From an uncultured Clostridium sp. (lineage in GTDB: Bacteria; Bacillota; Clostridia; TANB77; CAG-508): a DNA stretch of 23,237 nucleotides. The position numbers were made by a program, and so were the translations under genes. This document shows positions 15,023 through 21,414 of the stretch, one piece after another (position 1 is the stretch's first letter; each line of letters starts with the position of its first letter). The notes beneath the pieces were generated by a model. That model was not told where the DNA came from. It worked only from the letters and a program-made list of their open reading frames with translations, and made no database searches. Location: contig USHY01000018.1 of the NCBI GenBank assembly GCA_900554635.1, positions 1-23,237 on the forward strand, given 5' to 3'.

Positions 15023-16325
15023 TTATGGAATATTTTTGAAATTTTCCAGTGCTCTTTCTGCTAATTTTCCATATCTTTGCTGTTTGTCCCTTATTTTTTC
15101 TTCTAGTTGTGGAAGAATTCCGGAAGTTTGCGTTCATTGGTTGGAAGTTTTGGTTTGTGGTTTGAATATAGTCTGCTAGAGCCCCTATTACTGTTTCTTT
15201 TGAAAAGGTTTGTTTTGGTGTGTTTTGATATTGGTTTGCAGCGTTTATTCCTGCAACTAGTCCTGATGCTATTGATTCTACATATCCTTCTACTCCTGTT
15301 ATTTGTCCAGCAAAATATATGTTTTTATTTGCTTTGAGGTTATAGGTATTGTCTAATAATTCTGGTGAATTTATAAATGTATTTCTGTGCATTACTCCAT
15401 ATTTTACAAATTCAGCATTTTCTAGTCCTGGAATTAATGAAAATACTCGTTTTTGCTCTCCAAATTTCAAATTTGTTTGAAAACCTACCATATTGTAAAG
15501 TGTTCCTTCTTTATTATCTTGCCTTAATTGTATTATAGCATATGGTCTTTTGCCTGTTCTTGGGTCTGTAAATCCTACTGGCTTTAGTGGGCCAAACCTT
15601 ATTGTGTCTGCTCCTCTTTTTGCCATTACTTCTATTGGCATACACCCTTCAAAAATTTCCTTTTTTTCAAACTCATGAAGTGTTACAACTTCAGCACTTA
15701 CAAGCTCATTGTAAAACCTTTCGTACTCTTCTTTATTCATTGGAAGATTAATATAACTACTATCTCCTTCTTTTCCATATCTATCACCATAAAAGGCTAT
15801 GTTAAAATCTATGCTCTCCTTGGAAATAATTGGTGCTGCAGCATCATAAAATGCTAGTCTTTCTTTTCCTGTAAGCTTTATTATCTCTTCTGCCATTTTA
15901 TCTGATGTAAGTGGACCTGTTGCTATTATTGTTATTCCATCTTCAGCATCAATTTCTTTAATTTCCTCATGTATTACCTCTATCTTAGAATTGTTTTCTA
16001 TTTTTTCATTTACTGTAGATGAAAATTTTTCTCTATCAACTGCCAATGCTTGCCCTGCAGGAACTTTTGTTTTGTCTGCTATTTTAATTAGAAGTGAATC
16101 TAGTCTTCTTAGTTCCTCTTTTAAAAGTCCGCAAGCATTTGTAATACTATTTGATTTGAAGGAATTGCTACATACAATTTCAGCTAAATTTTTATTAGAA
16201 TGAGCTGGAGAATACTTTTCTGGTTTCATCTCATATAACTTAACATTTATTCCTCTTTTTGCAATTTGGTATGCAGCTTCTGTTCCAGCTAAGCCTCCAC
16301 CTATTACTGTAATATAATTTTTCAT
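15023..16325 (-). CDS. trmFO: Folate-dependent tRNA (uracil-54-C5) methyltransferase TrmFO; one +1 shift needed
   Basis: TrmFO uses FAD and methylenetetrahydrofolate to make ribothymidine at position 54 of tRNA. The N-terminal FAD motif GGGLAGTEAAYQIAKRG, the LYEMKP segment, CSNSFKSNS and AGQITGVEGYVESIASG are all present. The conventional frame runs through to 14988 but its last 44 residues (RNSSTTRRKNKGQ and on) are not TrmFO-like. At codon 402 the codon is CGG (15122-15120). Skipping C restores NANFGILPQLEEKIRDKQQR and a C-terminus ending LENFKNIP at 15023. Restored length is 433 aa, close to the usual 435. An AGAGG site precedes the start, and the gene follows the rplT terminator. Confidence 0.93.
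15119..15122 (-). other. In-frame CGGA, +1 recoding site 11 (TTC then CGGA)
   Basis: Codon 402 of trmFO. It restores the conserved NANFG motif and the whole family-specific C-terminus, including the normal length. Confidence 0.75.
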
Positions 16326-16346
16326 ATTTTACCTCTTCTATACTAA

Positions 16347-16378
16347 AAAAAGCGTTTCTAGTTTTAGAAACACTTTTT
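16347..16378 (-). terminator. Intrinsic terminator after rplT
   Basis: On the minus strand arms AAAAAGTGTTTCTA and TAGAAACGCTTTTT form a stem with one G-U pair that exists only in the minus-strand RNA. A loop of four bases and a T-run follow. trmFO lies 22 bases downstream and may depend on readthrough. Confidence 0.85.
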
Positions 16379-16388
16379 ATTTAATTTG

Positions 16389-16736
16389 TTAAGCAATTGC
16401 TTTTTTTACTAATTCTGCAAATGCAACTTCATCGCTAACAGCTAGTTCTGCTAACATTTTTCTATTTATAGAAATATTATTTTTCTTTAATCCAGCCATT
16501 AATTTGCTGTATGTTGTTCCATTCATTCTTGCTGCTGCATTAATTCTTGTAATCCATAATTTTCTAAAATCACTCTTTTTGTCTTTTCTTCCAACATAAG
16601 CATAAGACATTGATTTTAATACTGCTTGTTTTGCATTTCTAAATCTGATACTTTTTGCTCCAAAGTATCCTTTTGCTTGTTTTAAAACTTTTTTATGTTT
16701 TTTTCTTGTAGCTATTGCTGATTTAACTCTTGCCAT
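16389..16736 (-). CDS. rplT: 50S ribosomal protein L20
   Basis: This 115-aa protein has the L20 pattern: a basic N-terminus (MARVKSAIATRKKHKKVLKQ) with AKGYFGAKSIRFRNAKQAV, then RKDKKSDFRKLWITRINAAA and a globular end with YSKLMAGLKKNNISINRKML. L20 binds 23S rRNA early in 50S assembly and represses the infC-rpmI-rplT operon in known bacteria. It is the last gene of that operon here, preceded by GGGGAGGA and followed by a hairpin terminator. Some basic codons are AGA; no CGG is used. Confidence 0.97.
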   Translation of the reverse strand: MARVKSAIATRKKHKKVLKQAKGYFGAKSIRFRNAKQAVLKSMSYAYVGRKDKKSDFRKLWITRINAAARMNGTTYSKLMAGLKKNNISINRKMLAELAVSDEVAFAELVKKAIA

Positions 16737-16755
16737 TTTCTATTCCTCCCCTTCT

Positions 16756-16959
16756 TTATTTTCCATATGGTAACATTTTTTTGATTCCTGCTTCGCATGT
16801 TTTATCTGCATAAGCATTTTGAATTTTTCCTGATTTTTTTTGTCTTGTTGTCTTATTTCCTAATAGATGTCTTCTGTTTGATTTTGTTCTTTTAACTTTT
16901 CCACTAGCTGTAAAAGAATATCTTTTTGCAGCTGCTTTGTTTGTTTTAACTTTTGGCAT
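16756..16959 (-). CDS. rpmI: 50S ribosomal protein L35
   Basis: This 67-aa, very basic protein has the L35 signature PKVKTNKAAAKRYSFTASG, followed by KVKRTKSNRRHLLGNKTTRQ and a C-terminus ending KKMLPYGK. It is the middle gene of infC-rpmI-rplT with a strong AAGGAGG site. The gap to rplT is 19 bases. Confidence 0.97.
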   Translation of the reverse strand: MPKVKTNKAAAKRYSFTASGKVKRTKSNRRHLLGNKTTRQKKSGKIQNAYADKTCEAGIKKMLPYGK

Positions 16960-16979
16960 AATATTTTCCTCCTTAAATT

Positions 16980-17489
16980 TTATTTAATAGGTGCTAAAAT
17001 AATAAACATATTTTTACCCTCTAAGAAAGGCTTTTTCTCAACTGTTGAAACATCTTTAAGTTCTTCAATAAAATTGTTTAATACATCTTCACCTGATTTT
17101 ACATAATTAACTTCTCTGCCTCTAAATCTAACAGTTATTCTTACCTTGTTTCCATCTGATAAGAATTTTCTAGCATTCTTTGCTTTAAAAGTAAAGTCAT
17201 GTATTTCAATATTTGGTGTTACCCTTATTTCCTTACTCTCAACTGTTTTTTGTTTCTTCTTAGACTCTTTTTCTCTTTTAGCTTGTTCGAATTTGTGTTT
17301 TCCATAATTCATAATCTTACAAACTGGATTATCACTATTCCCTGAAACTAAAACTAAATCTAATTTTTTATCGACAGCCATTTGAATTGCCTTGTCAGTT
17401 GGTAATTTACCTACCTTTTGCCCTTGTTCATCAATTACTTGAACCTCTCTAAAGCGAATTTGTTCATTGATTGGTAATTCCTGTTTTAT
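16980..17489 (-). CDS. infC: Translation initiation factor IF-3, probably starting at AUA
   Basis: IF-3 binds the 30S subunit, prevents premature joining and checks start codons. The first ATG in frame (17381) would cut off the N-terminal domain. Upstream in the same frame the sequence reads KQELPINEQIRFREVQVIDE, the conserved IF-3 start, back to a TGA. The only start-like codons there are ATA at 17489 (about 7 bases from GGGGGTG) and ATC next to the stop. AUA fits the spacing best and gives 169 aa. Non-standard AUU/AUC/AUA starts are a known trait of infC because IF-3 rejects them, giving autoregulation. The C-terminal domain (KAKNARKFLSDGNKVRITVR, FRGRE) is intact. It is first in the operon. 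Confidence 0.93.
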   Translation of the reverse strand: MKQELPINEQIRFREVQVIDEQGQKVGKLPTDKAIQMAVDKKLDLVLVSGNSDNPVCKIMNYGKHKFEQAKREKESKKKQKTVESKEIRVTPNIEIHDFTFKAKNARKFLSDGNKVRITVRFRGREVNYVKSGEDVLNNFIEELKDVSTVEKKPFLEGKNMFIILAPIK

Positions 17490-17504
17490 TGTGATTCACC
17501 CCCA

Positions 17505-17532
17505 AAAAAATAACTTGTTTCTAAGAAACAAG
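17505..17532 (-). terminator. Attenuator-like hairpin in the infC leader
   Basis: On the minus strand CTTGTTTC-TTA-GAAACAAG is followed by TTATTTTTTT and then directly by the infC ribosome binding site. An intrinsic terminator this close to the start, about 100 bases after the promoter, suggests regulated readthrough as in L20-type leaders. A weaker hairpin (AGAAG/CTTCT, 17597-17613) lies upstream in the leader. Confidence 0.65.
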
Positions 17533-17629
17533 CAATCCACATATATATTTTTTATTAATTACAAAAACATATAACCTTTTCCCATTAGTTAAGGTGAGAA
17601 GTGGATAACTTCTTCTTGAATACTTTACT

Positions 17630-17658
17630 ATAATACTACTTTTTCACGAATTTGTCAA
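17630..17658 (-). promoter_or_regulatory. Sigma-A promoter of infC-rpmI-rplT
   Basis: TTGACA (17658-17653) and TATTAT (17635-17630) are 17 bases apart on the minus strand. This is the best consensus match of the window, and leaves a leader of about 135 bases. Confidence 0.75.
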
Positions 17659-17711
17659 TAGTTGTAGCAAATTTTCCAAAAAAACTTTATTTTCTATTTT
17701 TCCACCTTTTC

Positions 17712-17740
17712 TTGCTTTTTTTTTACGGTAATGTTATAAT
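17712..17740 (+). promoter_or_regulatory. Candidate sigma-A promoter of the 113-aa gene
   Basis: TTGCTT (17712-17717) and a perfect TATAAT (17735-17740) are 17 bases apart, 45 bases before the ATG at 17785. Confidence 0.65.
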
Positions 17741-17784
17741 CTTTTTAAGAAACTTTTTACCTAAGATTAAGGGATGTGGTTTTT

Positions 17785-18127
17785 ATGGATAATTTGGAGT
17801 TGATTTATAAAAACGAAAATTTGAATAACTTTAATGATGAAAATGTAGATATAAAATTTGAGATTGATAAAGATGAAAATGGTATTGATTTAGATGGTGT
17901 TTTGGGCAGTTCTGTGCGGAATTGATTCTAGTGTTTCTGATACTCAAAAAAGCGATAATATAGATGATGAAACTGTTGAAAATCAAGAAGAAATTTGTAC
18001 TGCTCTTGTTGAGATTAAACCACATGGGCTTTTAGTTGCTCAAACTATGTTTAAAAAGAGCATTAGAATTTCTATTAAGTCTTTCCTAATTTCTCTATCT
18101 CTTGGATTTCTGAATTTATTTTTTTAG
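17785..18127 (+). CDS. Short acidic protein of unknown function, 113 aa; one +1 shift needed
   Basis: The gene has its own promoter and a GGGATGTGG region before the ATG. Conventional translation stops after 46 codons because the CGG at 17917-17919 is followed by AAT TGA. Skipping C gives glycine 45 and continues GIDSSVSDTQKSDN and so on to a TAG at 18127, right before a hairpin terminator. The first 80 residues are acidic and rich in Asn, Asp and Glu. The last 30 (from PHGLLVAQTMFKKSIRIS) are basic then hydrophobic and could contact a membrane. I recognise no family. It is the only plus-strand gene with a CGG site, showing the effect follows the coding strand. Confidence 0.6.
17917..17920 (+). 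other. In-frame CGGA, +1 recoding site 12 (GTG then CGGA), plus strand
   Basis: Codon 45 of the 113-aa gene. Unshifted reading meets TGA two codons later. Shifted reading stays open for 68 more codons up to the terminator. Confidence 0.6.
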
Positions 18128-18138
18128 ATATAAAACAT

Positions 18139-18166
18139 AAGTGCACTTCCAAAAAGAAGTGCACTT
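18139..18166. terminator. Bidirectional terminator between convergent genes
   Basis: AAGTGCACTTC-CAAAAA-GAAGTGCACTT has 11-bp perfect arms between the stop of the 113-aa gene and the mltG stop at 18172. Confidence 0.87.
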
Positions 18167-18171
18167 GTATT

Positions 18172-19239
18172 TTAATATTCAAACCACATTCCACTATTTT
18201 TAAGTTCCTTTATTTTTTGAGTATGCTCTGAATTTGTCTTTGTAAAATACAATTTTCCATTTTTATCTGCAACAAAGAATAAGTAATCTGTTTCACTTGG
18301 CTCTATTGCCGCTTCTATACTTACCTTTCCAACTGAGCTAATCGGCCCAACTGGTAATTTGCCCCCCATATTTGGTCCCCTTGTATTATATGGATTTGAA
18401 GCATCAATTTCCTTTTGATATAAATCTCTATCTCCCATATTTGCTTTTACAGAATAATATGTCGTAACATCACTACCTAAAGACATTCCTGCCTCTAGCC
18501 TGTTATATAGCACACTTGCTACATCTTTTCTATCATTATCATTCATTCCTTCTGTTTCAACAATTGAGGCTATTGTTAATAATTCATGAATTGAATATTT
18601 ACTGTTTTCAATTTCCTCCCTATATGGCTCTAGTACATTTTCCATTTTGTCAAGCATTTTCTCAAATATTTCTTCAACCTTTGTATCTTTGTTTGATATT
18701 GCATATGTATCTGGGAAAAGGTAACCTTCTAAAGGATAGTAAATATCATTATTTTTAATGTCCTCAGTTAAAAACCAATATTTTTCTATCAATTTATCCA
18801 AATATTCTTCATTCTCTAATAAAGCATACACATCCTCTGCTGTATTATTTGTTTTTGTTGATATTGTATCTGCCAACCACCACATTGGTTTTCCTTCTAA
18901 GTATGTTATAGTAATCTGGTTTGGGTCATACATTATTCCTGTCTGTAACATCTGTGTTATTTCTTTTACATTCATACTCTCTTTTAAGTAATATGTTCCT
19001 GCTTGAAAATTTGAAATCTTTTTTAATTTCACATACATTTTAAAGCTAAACTCATTTTTTATCAAATTATTATTTTTTAGTATTTTTGCAATCTGACTTG
19101 TTCCACTACCTAATGGTATTTCTATTTCCTTTTCTGCTGTTTGTTTACTTACTGGCATTAATGATATTTTATAAATTCCTAATATCACAAGTATTGCAAT
19201 TATAACTACTAATGCTATTATAACTATTATCTTTTTCAT
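18172..19239 (-). CDS. mltG: Endolytic murein transglycosylase MltG (YceG family)
   Basis: This 355-aa protein cleaves nascent glycan strands in the membrane and terminates peptidoglycan chains. One N-terminal membrane helix spans about residues 4-22. A LysM-like subdomain follows (IPLGSGTSQIAKILKNNNLI). The catalytic domain contains YPLEGYLFPDTYAIS and IASIVETEGMNDNDRKDVAS, in which Glu228 corresponds to the catalytic glutamate. The ending GPISSVGKVSIEAAIEPSE, then YLFFVADKNGKLYFTKTNSE, is typical of the family. It is the last gene of a three-gene operon; an AAAGGAG site overlaps the stop region of the upstream gene. Confidence 0.95.
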   Translation of the reverse strand: MKKIIVIIALVVIIAILVILGIYKISLMPVSKQTAEKEIEIPLGSGTSQIAKILKNNNLIKNEFSFKMYVKLKKISNFQAGTYYLKESMNVKEITQMLQTGIMYDPNQITITYLEGKPMWWLADTISTKTNNTAEDVYALLENEEYLDKLIEKYWFLTEDIKNNDIYYPLEGYLFPDTYAISNKDTKVEEIFEKMLDKMENVLEPYREEIENSKYSIHELLTIASIVETEGMNDNDRKDVASVLYNRLEAGMSLGSDVTTYYSVKANMGDRDLYQKEIDASNPYNTRGPNMGGKLPVGPISSVGKVSIEAAIEPSETDYLFFVADKNGKLYFTKTNSEHTQKIKELKNSGMWFEY

Positions 19240-19254
19240 CTTTCTACTCCTTTG

Positions 19255-20385
19255 TTATTTAGTTGTTATTATATAATCTACAATTTCTGTGTAGTCTTTT
19301 TCATATTGCTCTGAATGTCTATCATTTGTAACTATATTAATTTTTATTCCAACTTCTCTTAAATGTGGTGCTAATTCTATTATAAACCTGTTTAAATCTG
19401 TTTTTTCTATTCCTATAATATTAATTCCAGAAATATCATTTCTCATTGCAATGCTTACAATATTTTTTATTATTTTAGTTCTTGTTTCGTAACTTTCTAA
19501 GTTTGCATTATCTATTCTCAAATTTGCCCAGATTTTTTCATTCTGTTTTATTGTATCTGTATTTTTTATTGTAATTTCTTCATCTGTTAATCTTAACAAA
19601 TCTTTTATTATTATTTTGTTTTGTTCTATTTTAAGTATTGTACCATCTTTTATTTCAGCTGAAATTCTTCCTGTTTTTGGCTTTTGTGGCATATCTTGTC
19701 TTAATATGTATTCATTTGTAAGTACATTTGCTTTTACATATCCCACAATTCCATCTTCTGTTCTAATTAGCCTCCAGCCCTTACTTGTTGTATAAAAAGC
19801 ACTTACTGTATCTCCAACATTTAGTGTTCCAATTTCCTTTGATAAAGATCTTTGTTTATATCTAATCTTTACCTTCTTTTCAGCTTCAGCTTTTATCATT
19901 CCTTCATTTAGTTTGTCTATTATTACAACATTTTGGTCTTCAAGAAATTTTATTTCTATGTTATATACAGTTTTAAAGTCTTTTATTGGAATATATATTG
20001 TTCCTTCCTTTTCCACAAGTTCACCTAATGTATCTACTGTTGTTCCCTTAATATTTATTTTACTTTCTCCAATTTTCATACTAGCAACAGATACCTCTGA
20101 TGTAGCTATTACCATTTTCTCATTTTCATCATAATAAAGTGTTTTGTCTAGCAGTTCTTGTATATCTTCTTTTGATATATATATTGCACCATTATTATCC
20201 TTGTATATTGGTTTTTGTAGTTTTTCTGTAACATTTTCATCCCCAATAACCAAATTAATTAAGTTCTTATATTTATCCCTTTTATATCCTGGTGCTGTAT
20301 TTACTATAAATGCCACTACAAATAATGCTAGAATTCCAATTATAATATTTCGAACAAATTTTAAATTTTGCTTTTTTTTCTTCAT
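19255..20385 (-). CDS. Membrane-anchored protein with copper-amine-oxidase-N-like, SH3 and truncated GH18-like regions
   Basis: This 376-aa protein starts with one membrane helix (about residues 12-29). Residues 60-155 resemble the copper amine oxidase N-terminal-type stalk found in clostridial cell-wall proteins (GAIYISKEDIQELLDK, EGTIYIPIKDFKTVYN). Residues 170-225 form an SH3-like segment (LNVGDTVSAFYTTSKGWRLI). The end (ISGINIIGIEK, DLNRFIIELAPHLREVGIKI) matches the region around the GH18 active-site strand, where DGINIDFE is expected. Here the acidic residues are missing and the first part of the barrel seems deleted, so it is probably a wall-binding rather than a hydrolytic protein. It lies directly upstream of mltG. 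Confidence 0.68.
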   Translation of the reverse strand: MKKKKQNLKFVRNIIIGILALFVVAFIVNTAPGYKRDKYKNLINLVIGDENVTEKLQKPIYKDNNGAIYISKEDIQELLDKTLYYDENEKMVIATSEVSVASMKIGESKINIKGTTVDTLGELVEKEGTIYIPIKDFKTVYNIEIKFLEDQNVVIIDKLNEGMIKAEAEKKVKIRYKQRSLSKEIGTLNVGDTVSAFYTTSKGWRLIRTEDGIVGYVKANVLTNEYILRQDMPQKPKTGRISAEIKDGTILKIEQNKIIIKDLLRLTDEEITIKNTDTIKQNEKIWANLRIDNANLESYETRTKIIKNIVSIAMRNDISGINIIGIEKTDLNRFIIELAPHLREVGIKINIVTNDRHSEQYEKDYTEIVDYIITTK

Positions 20386-20415
20386 TGTTGGTCTCCTTAA
20401 AAAATTTAATGGTTT

Positions 20416-21267
20416 TTAGTCAATATCTTTTTTATAATCTGGTGTTGTTTCTAGTAGTTCTGGCTTTTTTAAGTACTTAAATAGTGTTTTGAATGAGCTG
20501 GCATAATAGTAGCCATCACATATTCTTTCATCTCCAACAAATGCAATAGATATACATTTTTCTTCTTTTATTTCCTCATCTTCATATATATAGCTTTTTT
20601 TCTTTTTACCCATTGAAAAGAACATACTTGTTGTTCCAAAATTATATAGGTGGTGGTAAATACTATCAATTCCCAAAGAACCTACATTTGTTAAAAATAC
20701 GCTTGTATGAAATGGGCTTATTCTTATTAATGCCTTAGGTAAAATTCCATGCTTATCTAAAAATCTTAAAAATTTTACAGCTGCTCTAATTAGCCCTGTA
20801 GGAATTAAGCTAAGTGTTTTAGCTACAACATCTGTTCCGTTATCTACGGCTTTATCCTTATTTTTATTTACATTTGCATCAATTTTTTCTTTTACTTCAA
20901 ATATATTTTCTGTACCTTCAAATTCAGTTTTTGTAGTTGTTTCTTCTCCATCATCTGTAAGGTTCTTTTTTATTGCTAAAGAAACATATATCTTGTTTCT
21001 TGCATATGTTGCACCATTCATTACAAATCTATTTAAAGCTGGTCTTTCTGCTATTATTCTAACTATAGCCGCATATATGATGTGCATATATGTGATTTTT
21101 ATTCCTCCTTCAGCCTTTTTGTCAATATATTCATCTAATTTCTTTATTGGAATATCTTGTCTAAATAGTACTTGTGAATCATTTCTCTCTAGCATTATAC
21201 TAGGTATAACTTTAAAAAATGGTGGTAAATTTTTTATTTTTCTTCCATCGCTTCTGTGTCCAAACAT
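20416..21267 (-). CDS. 2-oxoacid dehydrogenase E2 / CAT-like acyltransferase-fold protein
   Basis: This 283-aa protein resembles the catalytic domain of dihydrolipoamide acyltransferases without lipoyl or subunit-binding domains. Matching elements are KITYMHIIYAAIVRIIAERP with ALNRFV, and SVFLTNVGSLGIDSIYHHL. The active-site motif HRxxDG is represented by DERICDG (residues 246-252), so the general-base histidine is replaced by Glu. An insertion of about 60 residues sits in the middle (residues 105-165). No other pyruvate dehydrogenase genes are nearby; it heads an operon with two cell-envelope genes. Acyl transfer to an envelope component is possible, but activity without the histidine is doubtful. 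Confidence 0.7.
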   Translation of the reverse strand: MFGHRSDGRKIKNLPPFFKVIPSIMLERNDSQVLFRQDIPIKKLDEYIDKKAEGGIKITYMHIIYAAIVRIIAERPALNRFVMNGATYARNKIYVSLAIKKNLTDDGEETTTKTEFEGTENIFEVKEKIDANVNKNKDKAVDNGTDVVAKTLSLIPTGLIRAAVKFLRFLDKHGILPKALIRISPFHTSVFLTNVGSLGIDSIYHHLYNFGTTSMFFSMGKKKKSYIYEDEEIKEEKCISIAFVGDERICDGYYYASSFKTLFKYLKKPELLETTPDYKKDID

Positions 21268-21312
21268 ATAAATATCTTCCCCTCTTATGTACTTTATTTA
21301 TAGCACATATAT

Positions 21313-21341
21313 ATTTTATATTTATTGTCGGAAAAAGTCAA
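21313..21341 (-). promoter_or_regulatory. Sigma-A promoter of the acyltransferase-mltG operon
   Basis: TTGACT (21341-21336) and TAAAAT (21318-21313) are 17 bases apart on the minus strand, 46 bases before the start at 21267. Confidence 0.68.
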
Positions 21342-21363
21342 GTTAAAAATTGGTAAAAGTGAA

Positions 21364-21388
21364 AAAAGCAGGGTTCACACCTGCTTTT
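21364..21388 (-). terminator. Intrinsic terminator of proS
   Basis: Arms AAAAGCAGG and CCTGCTTTT enclose a 7-base loop, followed by TT and CACTTTTACC on the minus strand, between proS and the next promoter. Confidence 0.82.
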
Positions 21389-21414
21389 ACATTAATTAAT
21401 ATATTTTATTATTT

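Noticed and set aside
16980..17381. infC starting at the ATG at 17381
   Set aside because: It would remove the conserved IF-3 N-terminal domain that is clearly encoded upstream in frame.
1082..18127. Six independent pseudogenes
   Set aside because: All twelve lesions are the same +1 event at an in-frame CGG before a glycine; random decay would give mixed indels and stop codons.
1082..18127. Simple triplet reassignment of CGG to another amino acid
   Set aside because: A triplet reading, whatever the amino acid, does not restore the downstream frames.
1082..18127. Systematic sequencing or polishing error as the explanation
   Set aside because: Not excluded, but disfavoured because identical contexts out of frame are intact and every event precedes an in-frame glycine codon on both strands.
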